Below, piece by piece: positions 25,688-34,927 of a stretch of DNA of 64,000 nucleotides (the stretch's first letter is position 1; every line of letters starts with the position of its first letter). A program made the position numbers and the translations under genes. Origin of the DNA: CAYXAA01 sp964462985. Its GTDB lineage: Bacteria > Pseudomonadota > Alphaproteobacteria > Rhizobiales > Stappiaceae. A model generated the notes under the pieces. The model worked only from the letters and a program-made list of their open reading frames with translations. It did no database searches and was not told where the DNA came from. The DNA is taken from the NCBI GenBank assembly GCA_964462985.1, contig CAYXAA010000008.1, positions 94,270 through 158,269 of the forward strand. Direction: 5' to 3'.

Positions 25688-27361
25688 TCAATTGCGCCGG
25701 AGGCTCGGCAGGTCAAGACCATGTTCGGCCGCGCAGTCGATTGCGATGTCGTAGCCGGCGTCGGCGTGGCGCATGACGCCGCTCGCCGGGTCGTTCCACA
25801 GTACGCGCTCGATCCGTTTTGCGGCCGCCTCGGTGCCGTCGCAGACGATTACCATGCCGGCGTGCTGGGAGAAGCCCATGCCGACACCGCCGCCGTGGTG
25901 CAGCGAGACCCAGGTCGCGCCCGAGGCGCAGTTGAGCAGCGCATTGAGCAGCGGCCAATCAGACACGGCATCCGAACCGTCCCTCATTGCCTCGGTCTCA
26001 CGGTTGGGCGAGGCGACCGAGCCGGAATCGAGATGGTCGCGGCCGATCACGATCGGCGCCTTCAACTCACCCTTTGCCACCATCTCGTTGAAGGCGAGCC
26101 CGAGTCGATGGCGGTCACCTAGCCCGACCCAGCAGATCCGCGCCGGCAGGCCCTGAAAACGGATGCGCTCGCGTGCCATGTCGAGCCAGCGGTGTAGATG
26201 CGCGTCGTTCGGCATCAGCTCCTTCACCTTCTGGTCGGTGCGGTAGATGTCCTCCGGGTCGCCCGACAGCGCCACCCAGCGGAACGGGCCGACGCCGCGA
26301 CAGAACAGCGGCCGGATATACGCCGGAACGAATCCGGGGAAGGCGAAAGCGTCCTTCACCCCCTCTTCGAAGGCTACCTGGCGAATGTTGTTGCCGTAGT
26401 CGACAGTCGGGATCCCGGCGGCGTGGAAGGCGAGCATCGCTTCGACATGCTCGGCCATGGAGCGGCGGGCGGCGGACACCACCGCGGCCGGATCGGACGT
26501 ACGCTTCTCTTCCCACTCGGCGAGGCTCCAGCCCTTCGGCAGATAGCCGTTCAGCGGGTCATGCGCCGAAGTCTGGTCTGTGACGAGATCCGGCCTCACG
26601 CCGCGGCGCACGAGCTCCGGCAGGACTTCAGCGGCGTTGCCGAGCAAGCCGACGGAAAGCGGCTTCTTTTCGGCACGGGATCTTTCGACCATCGCGAGCG
26701 CCTCGTCGACGCTGTCGGCCATGGCGTCAAGATAACCGGTGCGCAGGCGGAACTCGATCCGGCTCGGCTGGCATTCCACGGCCAGGCAGGAGGCGCCGGC
26801 CATGGTTGCCGCCAGCGGCTGGGCGCCGCCCATGCCGCCGAGCCCGGCCGTCAGGATCCATCGCCCGGAGAGGTCGCCGCCGTAGTGCTGTCGTCCGGCT
26901 TCGACGAAGGTCTCATAGGTGCCCTGAACGATGCCTTGCGAGCCGATGTAGATCCAGGAGCCGGCCGTCATCTGCCCGTACATCATCAGCCCCTTGCGAT
27001 CGAGCTCGTTAAAATGATCCCAGGTGGCCCAGTGCGGCACGAGATTGGAGTTGGCGATCAGCACGCGCGGCGCATCGGCGTGGGTGCGGAACACGCCGAC
27101 AGGCTTGCCGGATTGGACCAGCAGGGTCTGATCGTCGTCCAGTGTCCTCAGCACTTCGACGATGCGGTCGAAATCGGCCCAGGTCCGAGCCGCCCGGCCG
27201 ATGCCGCCGTAGACCACCAGTTCGTGCGGTTTTTCGGCCACATCCGGATCGAGGTTGTTCATGATCATCCTGAGCGGCGCTTCGGTCAGCCAGCTCTTGG
27301 CAGAACGTTCCGGGCCGCGCGGAGCACGGACGGTGCGGTCATTGTAGCGGGGATCGGACAT
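25688..27361 (-). CDS. hutU: Urocanate hydratase HutU
   Basis: HutU converts urocanate to imidazolonepropionate with tightly bound NAD in the cytoplasm. The 557 residues match family length. Diagnostic segments are YGGIGRAARTWADFDRIV near the start, TAGLGGMGGAQPLAA (nucleotide binding) and the C-terminal VSLHHGGGVGMGFSQHAGM. It is the last hut gene of the leftward operon, 15 bases after hutG. GGAGA precedes the ATG. Confidence 0.98.
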   Translation of the reverse strand: MSDPRYNDRTVRAPRGPERSAKSWLTEAPLRMIMNNLDPDVAEKPHELVVYGGIGRAARTWADFDRIVEVLRTLDDDQTLLVQSGKPVGVFRTHADAPRVLIANSNLVPHWATWDHFNELDRKGLMMYGQMTAGSWIYIGSQGIVQGTYETFVEAGRQHYGGDLSGRWILTAGLGGMGGAQPLAATMAGASCLAVECQPSRIEFRLRTGYLDAMADSVDEALAMVERSRAEKKPLSVGLLGNAAEVLPELVRRGVRPDLVTDQTSAHDPLNGYLPKGWSLAEWEEKRTSDPAAVVSAARRSMAEHVEAMLAFHAAGIPTVDYGNNIRQVAFEEGVKDAFAFPGFVPAYIRPLFCRGVGPFRWVALSGDPEDIYRTDQKVKELMPNDAHLHRWLDMARERIRFQGLPARICWVGLGDRHRLGLAFNEMVAKGELKAPIVIGRDHLDSGSVASPNRETEAMRDGSDAVSDWPLLNALLNCASGATWVSLHHGGGVGMGFSQHAGMVIVCDGTEAAAKRIERVLWNDPASGVMRHADAGYDIAIDCAAEHGLDLPSLRRN

Positions 27362-27376
27362 GATGGTCTCCGAAGG

Positions 27377-28177
27377 TCAGAGGCTGCCGTCGAGCACCAG
27401 GCGCTCGAGACGAGCAAGAATTGCAGCAAGATGGGAACGCAGCCGTGCGGCCTTCACGTCGGAATAGGCAAAGGGAAGGCTCTCGTTTTCGAGATGGGTC
27501 GATTGGGCAAGCTCCATCTGGATTGCGTGGACGCCCGCTTCCGGCCGTCCGTAGTGGCGCGTGGTCCAGCCGCCCTTGAACCGGCCGTTCAGAACGCAGC
27601 TGTACCCCTTCGCGGCACGGCAGACTTCAACGACCGCAGCCTCGATTCCCGGCGCGCAGGTCACACCGCCATTGGTGCCAATGTTGAAGTCGGGCAGAAC
27701 GCCGTCGAACAGGAAAGGAATCACCGACCGGATCGAATGACAGTCGTAAAGGATCGCGATCCCGTGGCGGTCCTTCACCCTTTCGACCTCAGCGGCAAGG
27801 GCTTCGTGGTAGGGCGCGTGGTAGAGCACGCTGCGCTCGGTAATCTCGTCGGGACCTGGCGTTTCGCCCGGTAGCCACAGCGGCAACCCGTCGAAGTCGG
27901 TTTCCGGCACGAGGCCAGTCGTGTTCTGTCCCGGATAAAGGCTGGTGCCGCTCGGATCGCGGTTGGCGTCGATCACGTAGCGGTGGAATGTGGCCCGCAC
28001 CGTCGTCGCGCCAGTCAGCAGATTGTCGTACAGCCGCTCGACGTGCCAATCGGTGTCGCACAGAGTTTGCCCGAGCGGCGTCAGCCGGTTGAAGATCGCC
28101 GGCGGTACGAAGGTTCCGGTGTGCGGCAGGCCGAGAATGACCGGGGAGTCGCCGCGGAAGACCTCGACCGGGTTCAT
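27377..28177 (-). CDS. hutG: N-formylglutamate deformylase HutG
   Basis: HutG hydrolyses N-formylglutamate to glutamate and formate, the final step of the five-step histidine pathway. The 266 residues contain VILGLPHTGTFVPP, TDWHVERLYDNL, HRYVIDANRDPSG and AILYDCHSIRSVIPFLFDG, all typical. Its presence with HutF shows that the HutF-HutG route is used. The start overlaps the hutH stop (ATGA). Confidence 0.97.
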   Translation of the reverse strand: MNPVEVFRGDSPVILGLPHTGTFVPPAIFNRLTPLGQTLCDTDWHVERLYDNLLTGATTVRATFHRYVIDANRDPSGTSLYPGQNTTGLVPETDFDGLPLWLPGETPGPDEITERSVLYHAPYHEALAAEVERVKDRHGIAILYDCHSIRSVIPFLFDGVLPDFNIGTNGGVTCAPGIEAAVVEVCRAAKGYSCVLNGRFKGGWTTRHYGRPEAGVHAIQMELAQSTHLENESLPFAYSDVKAARLRSHLAAILARLERLVLDGSL

Positions 28178-29721
28178 GCCACCGCCTCCGTGATCTGCGG
28201 CAAGGTCTCAAACCCGGCCGCAGCCGCTATCGCGCCGGAGCGCACGAGGTCGGCCGCGGCCCACAGATCCGGGCCGATGTGCCGGTCGTCGGTGAGATGC
28301 GGGACCCGTTCCCGCAACCGGGCTCTGACCCGCTCGAGCCTCGGACTCGACACGAGCGGCGCATGGAAGTCGCACCCCTGAGCTGCGGCCACGAGCTCGA
28401 TGGCGACGATGTTGGCCACGTTCTCCGCCATGGCCAGCAGCCGCCGGGCGCCATGGGCGGCCATGGAGACATGGTCCTCCTGGTTGGCAGAGGTCGGGAT
28501 CGAATCGACGCTGGCCGGCCAGGCACGCTGCTTGTTTTCCGAGACGAGCGCGGCCGCGGTCACCTGGGGTATCATGAAGCCGGAGTTGAGGCCCGGTTTC
28601 GGGGTCAGGAACGCCGGCAGGCCGGAGAGTGCGGGGTCGACCAGCATTGCCACGCGCCTCTCGGACAGCGACCCAATCTCGCACAGCGCCATGGCGATGG
28701 TATCGGCGGCGAAGGCGACTGGCTCCGCATGGAAGTTGCCGCCGGAAATGACAGCGCCGTCTTCGGCGAAGACCAGCGGATTGTCGGAGACGCCATTGGC
28801 TTCGTCGGCCAGCGTGCCGGCCGCCTGGCGCAGCAGGTCGAGGCAGGCGCCCATGACCTGGGGCTGGCAGCGCAGGCAGTAGGGATCCTGCACCCGATCG
28901 TCGCCGGTAAGATGTGAGGCGCGGATGGCGCTGCCGTCCATCAGCTCGAGCAGGCTCGCGGCCACCTCGATCTGGCCACGATGGCGGCGGAGCCGGTGGA
29001 TCCTGGGGTCGAACGGCGCGTCCGAGCCGCGGGCGGCGTCGGTCGACAAGGCGCCAGTGACGAGCGCAGCCTGGAACGCCGCCTCGGCGGCAAAAAGGCC
29101 CGCGAGCGCAAGGGCCGCGGACACCTGGGTGCCGTTGAGGAGCGCCAGGCCCTCCTTCGGACCAAGCACCAGAGGCGCAAGTCCGGCTTTGGCCAGGGCC
29201 TCGGCGGCAGTGCGACGTTCCCCGCCGACAAAGACATCACCGACGCCCATGAGGGCGGCCGTCATATGAGCGAGCGGCGCCAGGTCGCCAGAGGCACCGA
29301 CGGAACCCTGGGACGGGATCATCGGGATGATATCTTTTGCCAGGCAGGCCTCGAGGTGGGCCACGGTCTCCCAGCGCACGCCGGAGGCGCCCTGCGCCAA
29401 GCTGGCGAGCTTCAGGGCCATCATCAGGCGGACGACGGGAACCGGCAGCGGCTCGCCGACGCCGGCGGAATGGGAGAGCACGATGTTCTCCTGCAGCCGC
29501 GTCAGGTCGGCCGTTTCGATCCGGACGCTGGCGAGCTTGCCGAAGCCGGTGTTGACGCCATAGATCGGCTCACCTTTGTCGACGATCGTCGCGATCGTGC
29601 GGGCGGCCGCCTCAACGGCCGGGCGACACCCCGGATCGAGCCGACAGGCGGCGCCAGCATAGATCGCGCGCCAGTCCTGAAGCGGCACCGCGCCAGGCGT
29701 CAGCGTGATGAGATCCGTCAT
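28174..29721 (-). CDS. hutH: Histidine ammonia-lyase HutH
   Basis: HutH deaminates histidine to urocanate. The 515 residues include the MIO-forming Ala-Ser-Gly triad in SVGASGDLAPLAHM, plus the typical YGVNTGFGKLAS near the N-terminus and the SANQEDHVSMA segment. The ATG at 29721 has GGAGGGG at good spacing and overlaps the hutI stop by 4 bases. An upstream extension to 29817 inside hutI was rejected. Confidence 0.98.
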   Translation of the reverse strand: MTDLITLTPGAVPLQDWRAIYAGAACRLDPGCRPAVEAAARTIATIVDKGEPIYGVNTGFGKLASVRIETADLTRLQENIVLSHSAGVGEPLPVPVVRLMMALKLASLAQGASGVRWETVAHLEACLAKDIIPMIPSQGSVGASGDLAPLAHMTAALMGVGDVFVGGERRTAAEALAKAGLAPLVLGPKEGLALLNGTQVSAALALAGLFAAEAAFQAALVTGALSTDAARGSDAPFDPRIHRLRRHRGQIEVAASLLELMDGSAIRASHLTGDDRVQDPYCLRCQPQVMGACLDLLRQAAGTLADEANGVSDNPLVFAEDGAVISGGNFHAEPVAFAADTIAMALCEIGSLSERRVAMLVDPALSGLPAFLTPKPGLNSGFMIPQVTAAALVSENKQRAWPASVDSIPTSANQEDHVSMAAHGARRLLAMAENVANIVAIELVAAAQGCDFHAPLVSSPRLERVRARLRERVPHLTDDRHIGPDLWAAADLVRSGAIAAAAGFETLPQITEAVA

Positions 29722-30926
29722 TGTCCCCTCCAGACGCGGGCGTGTAGCGGGTTGAAGCCGATGCGATAGACGAGCTCGGCCGGCCGCTCGATGTCCCAGA
29801 TCGCCAGGTCGCACCACTTGCCCGGCTGCAGCGTGCCAACCTCACCCAGGCGGCCGAGGGCGCGGGCGGCCTCGCGGGTCACGCCGGCAAGGCATTCGGT
29901 CACGGTCATTCGGAACAGGGTGGCGGCCATGTTCATGGCGAGCAGGAGCGACGTCAGCGGCGAGGTGCCGGGGTTGCAGTCGGTTGCAACCGCCATGGGT
30001 ACCCCGGCATTGCGGAACGCGTCGATCGGCGGCACGCGCGTGTCCCTCAGCGTATAGAACGCACCCGGCAGCATCACGGCGACCGTCCCGGCTGCGGCCA
30101 TGGCGGCGACACCGGCCTCGCTCGTGCATTCGAGGTGGTCGGCCGACAATGCCTTGAAGTCCGCTGCAAGAGCCGCACCGTTTAGATCGGAGAGCTGGTC
30201 GGCGTGCAGCCTCACCGGCAGGCCGAGCACTTTCGCTTGTTCGAACACGCGGCGGACCTGCTCAGGCGAGAAAGCGATGCCCTCGCAGAAGGCATCGACC
30301 GCATCGGCAAGTCCTTCCGCTGCTATAGCCGGCAACATTCGTTCGACCACCTCGCCGATATAACCGTCCTTGTCGCCGCCGGCCTCGGGCGGCAGGGCGT
30401 GGGCCCCAAGGAAGCTGGTCGCGACCGAGACCGGCCGTTCCGCGCCCAGTCGCCTGGCAGCGCGCAGCATCCGCGCCTCGGCGTCGAGATCGAGTCCGTA
30501 GCCCGACTTGATTTCGACGGTGGTCACACCCTCGCGAATCAGTGTGTCGAGCCTGGGAAGCGCGCTGGCGACGAGATCGCCGTCTGACGCGGCCCGCGTC
30601 GCACGAACGGTGGAGACGATTCCGCCTCCCGCCGCAGCGATATCCTCGTAGGAAGCACCGTCGAGCCGCATTTCGAACTCGGCCGCGCGGTCACCGCCGA
30701 AGACGAGATGGGTGTGGCAGTCGATCAGCCCGGGCGTAATCCAGCGGCCTTCGCAGTCGATCGTCTCGCCTGCGCTCCAGCTGCCGGGCAGCGCATTTTC
30801 CGCCCCGGCGAAGGCGATCCGGCCATCGGCACAGGCCACCGCACCACGCTCGATCTCGCCGAGGCCGGGGAGAGCAGGGTCGAGCGTGGCGAGGCGGGCG
30901 TTTCGCCAGATCCTGTCGCAGCGCAT
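29718..30926 (-). CDS. hutI: Imidazolonepropionase HutI
   Basis: HutI opens imidazolonepropionate to N-formimidoylglutamate. It is a metal-dependent amidohydrolase of 402 residues with the metal motif LIDCHTHLVFGGDR, SGYGLDLDAE and VATDCNPGTSP. Two in-frame ATGs lie next to AAGGAGG. The second, at 30926, is 6 bases away and was chosen because the first overlaps the site. It is the first gene of the leftward hut operon. Confidence 0.97.
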   Translation of the reverse strand: MRCDRIWRNARLATLDPALPGLGEIERGAVACADGRIAFAGAENALPGSWSAGETIDCEGRWITPGLIDCHTHLVFGGDRAAEFEMRLDGASYEDIAAAGGGIVSTVRATRAASDGDLVASALPRLDTLIREGVTTVEIKSGYGLDLDAEARMLRAARRLGAERPVSVATSFLGAHALPPEAGGDKDGYIGEVVERMLPAIAAEGLADAVDAFCEGIAFSPEQVRRVFEQAKVLGLPVRLHADQLSDLNGAALAADFKALSADHLECTSEAGVAAMAAAGTVAVMLPGAFYTLRDTRVPPIDAFRNAGVPMAVATDCNPGTSPLTSLLLAMNMAATLFRMTVTECLAGVTREAARALGRLGEVGTLQPGKWCDLAIWDIERPAELVYRIGFNPLHARVWRGQ

Positions 30927-31035
30927 CGGCATCCTCCTTGCCGAAAGTCCATGCCAAAATCCTTGCCGGGCAGCTCGGCAGGGCCGACGCTCGGCCGAAC
31001 GGTCTCGTCAGACAGTAAATTGAAATCCGATTTAA

Positions 31036-31047
31036 TTGTCTATACAA
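31036..31047. promoter_or_regulatory. HutC operator between hutI and hutF
   Basis: The perfect dyad TTGTCTATACAA (TTGT / ACAA around CTAT) matches the form of HutC-binding sites. It lies in the divergent region, about 110 bases before hutI and 25 bases before the hutF ATG, so it could control both transcripts. HutC is encoded next door and urocanate is the known inducer in other bacteria. Confidence 0.75.
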
Positions 31048-31071
31048 AATAGGCGAAACGGAGAGGAGTCG

Positions 31072-32442
31072 ATGCCAGAGCTATTCTTCGACCATGCATT
31101 GCTGCCGGACGGCTGGGCGCGGAACGTCGCGGTTGCGGTCGAGAACGGCCAAATCCGTGATGTGAAGTCCGACATTACGCCGCCGGAGGGCGCCGAGCGC
31201 GTCCCCGGCATCGCGATCCCAGCGCTGGCCAATTTGCACAGCCATACGTTCCAGCGGGCAATGGCCGGCCTCGCCGAGCGCCGCGGACCGGCGAACGATA
31301 GCTTCTGGACCTGGCGCGAGGTGATGTACCGCTTCCTCGGACAGCTCAACCCCGACGACGTCGAGGCGATCGCGGCCTTCGCGATGATGGAGATGCTGGA
31401 AGGCGGGTTTGCTGCCGTTGCCGAATTCCACTATCTGCACCACGATCCGGCAGGGGTGACTTACGATGACTTAGCCGAGTTGTCCGGCCGGATCGTTCAG
31501 GCGGCGGCTGAAACCGGCATCGGTCTGACGCTGCTTCCGGTGTTTTATGCCAACGGTGGCTTCGGCGGTGCGGAACCGGCGGAGGGTCAGCGCCGCTTCC
31601 TCAACGATGCCGACGGCTTTCTGCGCCTCGTCGATGGCGCAAGGTCAAAGCTTGACGTATTGCCAGGCGCCGTGCTCGGCATCGCGCCGCACTCGCTGCG
31701 CGCAGTGACGCCGGAGAGCCTCGACGCTGTGCTGTCCAGGGCCCAGATTGGAGACGGGCCGATCCACATCCACGTTGCCGAGCAGATCGGCGAAGTCGAG
31801 CAATGCCTGACATGGTCCGGACGGCGGCCTGTCGACTGGCTGCTCGACAATGTGCCGGTCGACCGGCGCTGGTGCCTGATCCATGCGACACATCTGACCG
31901 AGAGGGAGGTCGAGCGACTTGCTGCGACCGGTGCGGTCGCCGGCCTCTGCCCGATCACCGAGGCGAGCCTCGGCGACGGGATATTTCCCGGCCGCGAATT
32001 CCTGGTCGCCGGCGGCCGGTTCGGCGTCGGCACGGATTCCAACATCCAGATCTCGGCACCGGGAGAACTTCGCCAGCTCGAATACAGCCAGCGCCTCAAG
32101 CACCGAGGCCGCAACCTGATCGCAACGACTGCGGGCGAATCCACAGGGCGCCGACTCTATGATACCGCGCTTGCCGCCGGCGCCCAGGCACTCGGGCAGT
32201 CCTGCGGAGCGATCGCGTCGGGGCGGCGCGCCGATATCGTGGTGCTCGACGACAACAATCCCGACATTGCAGGACGGGACGGTGATCTCTGGCTCGACGC
32301 CTATGTCTTCGTGGCCGGGAAGTCCGCAATCCGCACGGTGTTTTCGCGCGGGCGCCGGGTTGTCGATGAGGGGCGGCACATCGCCCGTGACGCGGTGATG
32401 GCGCGCTATCTCGAAACGGTGAAACGCTTGACGGAACAATGA
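31072..32442 (+). CDS. hutF: Formimidoylglutamate deiminase HutF
   Basis: HutF converts N-formimidoylglutamate to N-formylglutamate and ammonia, feeding HutG. The 456 residues show the amidohydrolase motif IPALANLHSHTFQRAM, the FHYLHHDPAG segment and GVGTDSNIQIS near the metal Asp. The ATG at 31072 has GAGAGGAG upstream; an earlier ATG at 31036 lies on the HutC operator and has no site. Together with hutC it forms the rightward arm of the hut locus. Confidence 0.97.
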   Translation: MPELFFDHALLPDGWARNVAVAVENGQIRDVKSDITPPEGAERVPGIAIPALANLHSHTFQRAMAGLAERRGPANDSFWTWREVMYRFLGQLNPDDVEAIAAFAMMEMLEGGFAAVAEFHYLHHDPAGVTYDDLAELSGRIVQAAAETGIGLTLLPVFYANGGFGGAEPAEGQRRFLNDADGFLRLVDGARSKLDVLPGAVLGIAPHSLRAVTPESLDAVLSRAQIGDGPIHIHVAEQIGEVEQCLTWSGRRPVDWLLDNVPVDRRWCLIHATHLTEREVERLAATGAVAGLCPITEASLGDGIFPGREFLVAGGRFGVGTDSNIQISAPGELRQLEYSQRLKHRGRNLIATTAGESTGRRLYDTALAAGAQALGQSCGAIASGRRADIVVLDDNNPDIAGRDGDLWLDAYVFVAGKSAIRTVFSRGRRVVDEGRHIARDAVMARYLETVKRLTEQ

Positions 32443-32476
32443 TGGACCGGGAAGCGGCGACAGGAGTCGGAAGAGC

Positions 32477-33205
32477 GTGGTGACCAAGGCGGACGGACTG
32501 CCGCGCTATCTGGAGATTCGCGGCGACCTCGAAGCGCGGATCGTCTCCGGAGAATGGGCGCCGGGCCACCGAGTGCCGTCGGAGCACGAACTTGTCGCCC
32601 ACTACGGCTGCTCCCGGATGACGGTCAACAAGGCGCTGTCGGCGTTGGCCGAGGCCGGGCTGATCGAGCGCCGACGCCGCTCCGGCTCGTTCGTTGCCCA
32701 ACCCCACAGCCAGGAAAGCATTCTCGAGATCCAGGACATCAAGGCCGAAATTGCCGCGTCCGGGCGCGCCTATCGCTACGAGACCTTGTTGAAAAAGACA
32801 CGCAGCGCGGAGCGGGCGGATGCGGAGCGGCTCAGTGTGGCGGACGGCACGCCGGTACTCGTCTTCGAGGCGGTGCATTATGCTGACCAGCTGCCCTTCG
32901 TGCTCGAGGACCGGCTGATAAACCTCGCCCACGTGCCGGACGCAGGAGAGGCCGATTTCGCTGATGAGCCGCCTGGCACATGGCTGCTGTCACACATTCC
33001 CTGGACACAGGCGGAGCACCGCATCCGGGCCGCGGTCCTGGACGAGCGCGTGGCTGGCCTGCTTGCCGCTCAGCGCGGAGAGGCCGGGCTGACTGTCGAG
33101 CGCCGCACCTGGCAGGCGGGAACGCCGATCACCCACGTGTTCCTGACCTACCCTGGCGCACGCCACGAACTTGTCGCCCGCTTCAGTCCGGGGCTCGGAC
33201 GGTAG
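32477..33205 (+). CDS. hutC: Histidine utilisation repressor HutC
   Basis: This 242-residue GntR/HutC-family repressor senses urocanate in other bacteria. The N-terminal winged helix reads YLEIRGDLEARIVSGEW, YGCSRMTVNKALSALAEAGLIERRRRSGSFVA. The C-terminal UTRA domain contains LLSHIPWTQAEHRIRAA and ends in FLTYPGARHELVARFSP, typical of HutC. Two adjacent GTG codons can serve as the start. The gene lies 34 bases after hutF. Its 3' end overlaps the convergent sitD gene by 23 bases. Confidence 0.95.
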   Translation: MVTKADGLPRYLEIRGDLEARIVSGEWAPGHRVPSEHELVAHYGCSRMTVNKALSALAEAGLIERRRRSGSFVAQPHSQESILEIQDIKAEIAASGRAYRYETLLKKTRSAERADAERLSVADGTPVLVFEAVHYADQLPFVLEDRLINLAHVPDAGEADFADEPPGTWLLSHIPWTQAEHRIRAAVLDERVAGLLAAQRGEAGLTVERRTWQAGTPITHVFLTYPGARHELVARFSPGLGR

Positions 33206-34073
33206 GGCCGGACAGCTGCTGTTCCTGCGAAGGCGTTTGCCCTGTGGTCGTTCGAGCGCTTCTCCACGAAATCAGCACGAAGGCAATGACGAAAGCCGCC
33301 GTCATCAACAGCACGATCGTCGGGGCAGGGGCGCTGTCGATGAAGAACGACAGATAAACTCCGACAAAGGATGCCAACACCGCGATGGCCACGGCGGTGA
33401 CGAGCATGGCGCCGAAGGACCGGGTGACGAGAAACGCGACGGCGCCGGGAGCAATCAGGAGGGCGATGGCGAGGATGATGCCGACTGCCTTCAGGGCACC
33501 GACGATGGTAAGCGACAGCAGACACAGCAGCCCGTAGTGCAGCAAACGCACCGGCAGGCCGACCGCCTTTGCCTGAGCGGGGTCGAAGGCATGCATCAGG
33601 AAGTCGCGCCATTTTAGCGCGAGTATCCCAGTCGTGACGGCAGCGATGAAGGCGGTCTCTGTGACGTCGCCCCAGCCGACGCCGAGCATGTCGCCGAACA
33701 GAATATGGTCAAGGTGCACGTCGGACTGAATTTTGGTGTAGAGCACGAGGCCGAGGGCAAACATGCCAGAGAAGACCACGCCCATCACTGTGTCCTGTTT
33801 GATGCGGCTATTCTCCTGGAGATAGCCGGTCGCGAGCGCGCAGGTCATCCCCGCGGCGAAAGCGCCGATGCCGAGCGGCAGGCCGACGATATAGGCCAAC
33901 ACCACTCCGGGCAGCACGGCGTGGGAGATTGCGTCGCCCATCAGCGACCAGCCCTTGAGCACGAGAAAGCAAGACAGCAGCGCGGCCGGCACGGCGATCA
34001 ACACCGAAATGATGATCGCCGTCACCATGAACTCGAACCGGAACGGCAGGGTGAGTGTCTCGACCAGGGTCAC
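33183..34073 (-). CDS. sitD: Mn/Fe ABC transporter permease SitD
   Basis: This integral membrane permease of the ABC-3 (zinc/manganese/iron chelate) family has 296 residues. Several hydrophobic segments are visible, and the family segment RSFGAMLVTAVAIAVLASFVGVYLSFF lies near the C-terminus. It is the last gene of a four-gene operon, and its start overlaps the sitC stop by 4 bases (ATGA). Its 3' end overlaps hutC on the other strand by 23 bases. Confidence 0.9.
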   Translation of the reverse strand: MTLVETLTLPFRFEFMVTAIIISVLIAVPAALLSCFLVLKGWSLMGDAISHAVLPGVVLAYIVGLPLGIGAFAAGMTCALATGYLQENSRIKQDTVMGVVFSGMFALGLVLYTKIQSDVHLDHILFGDMLGVGWGDVTETAFIAAVTTGILALKWRDFLMHAFDPAQAKAVGLPVRLLHYGLLCLLSLTIVGALKAVGIILAIALLIAPGAVAFLVTRSFGAMLVTAVAIAVLASFVGVYLSFFIDSAPAPTIVLLMTAAFVIAFVLISWRSARTTTGQTPSQEQQLSGPTVRAPD

Positions 34074-34927
34074 GGCGTAGACTCCAGCGCAGCGGCACGC
34101 CGACGCGCGGCGAGCATGCCGTGTTTGGGCGCTAGAAAGAACGCTGCGAGGAACAGCAGCGTCTGCATCACGACGATGATGCCGCCCGTAGCGCCGTCGA
34201 GGAAATAGGAGAGATAGGCGCCGACAAAGCTTGTGCCGGCCCCGATCGCGACGCTGGCGGAAATCAGCCGCGGAAAGCGGTCCGTCAGCAGATAGGCGGT
34301 GGCACCTGGCGTCACCACCATGGCGATGACGAGAAACGCGCCGACGGTCTGCAGCGCAGCCACCGTGCAGGCCGACAGCAGCGTGAAGAACACAAGCTTG
34401 AGCAACGGCGGGTTGAGCCCGATCGAACGCGCATGGCTCTCGTCAAAGAAGGTGACCATCAGGTCCTTCCATTTTACCGCGAGCACCGCGAGCGACACGG
34501 TCGAGATGATGACGAGCTGCAATGTGTCTTCCGGCGTGATTGCCAGGATGTTGCCGAGCACGATGGTCTGGATATTCACCGACGTCGGCGACAAGGACAC
34601 CATGAATAGGCCGAGGCCGAAGAACGAGGTGAAGATCAGGCCGATGATCGTGTCCTCCTTGAGCTTTGTGCGCTCATTGAGGAACAGCATGGCGCCGGCA
34701 GCCAGTGCGCCGGAGAAAAAGGCGCCTATCGAGAAGGGCAGGCCGAGCATGTAGGCGCCCGCCACGCCTGGGACGATCGAATGCGACAGCGCATCGCCGA
34801 TCAGCGACCAGCCCTTGAGCATGAGATAGGCCGACAGGAAGGCGCACACGCCGCCGACGAGGGCGCTCACCCACATGGCATTGACCATGTAGTCATAGGT
34901 GAAGGGCTCTGCGAGCGCAGCGGTCAC
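34070..34927 (-). CDS. sitC: Mn/Fe ABC transporter permease SitC
   Basis: This 285-residue ABC-3 family permease is paralogous to the next gene. The family features FLSAYLMLKGWSLIGDALSHSIVPGVAGAY near residue 30 and VTPGATAYLLTDRFPRL in the C-terminal half are clear. It forms the membrane channel with SitD, driven by SitB. The start overlaps the sitB stop by 4 bases. Confidence 0.92.
   Translation of the reverse strand: MTAALAEPFTYDYMVNAMWVSALVGGVCAFLSAYLMLKGWSLIGDALSHSIVPGVAGAYMLGLPFSIGAFFSGALAAGAMLFLNERTKLKEDTIIGLIFTSFFGLGLFMVSLSPTSVNIQTIVLGNILAITPEDTLQLVIISTVSLAVLAVKWKDLMVTFFDESHARSIGLNPPLLKLVFFTLLSACTVAALQTVGAFLVIAMVVTPGATAYLLTDRFPRLISASVAIGAGTSFVGAYLSYFLDGATGGIIVVMQTLLFLAAFFLAPKHGMLAARRRAAALESTP

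Noticed and set aside
26198..27874. 558-codon open frame on the plus strand
   Set aside because: It is antisense to hutU and hutG, both certain genes; it has no protein-like pattern.
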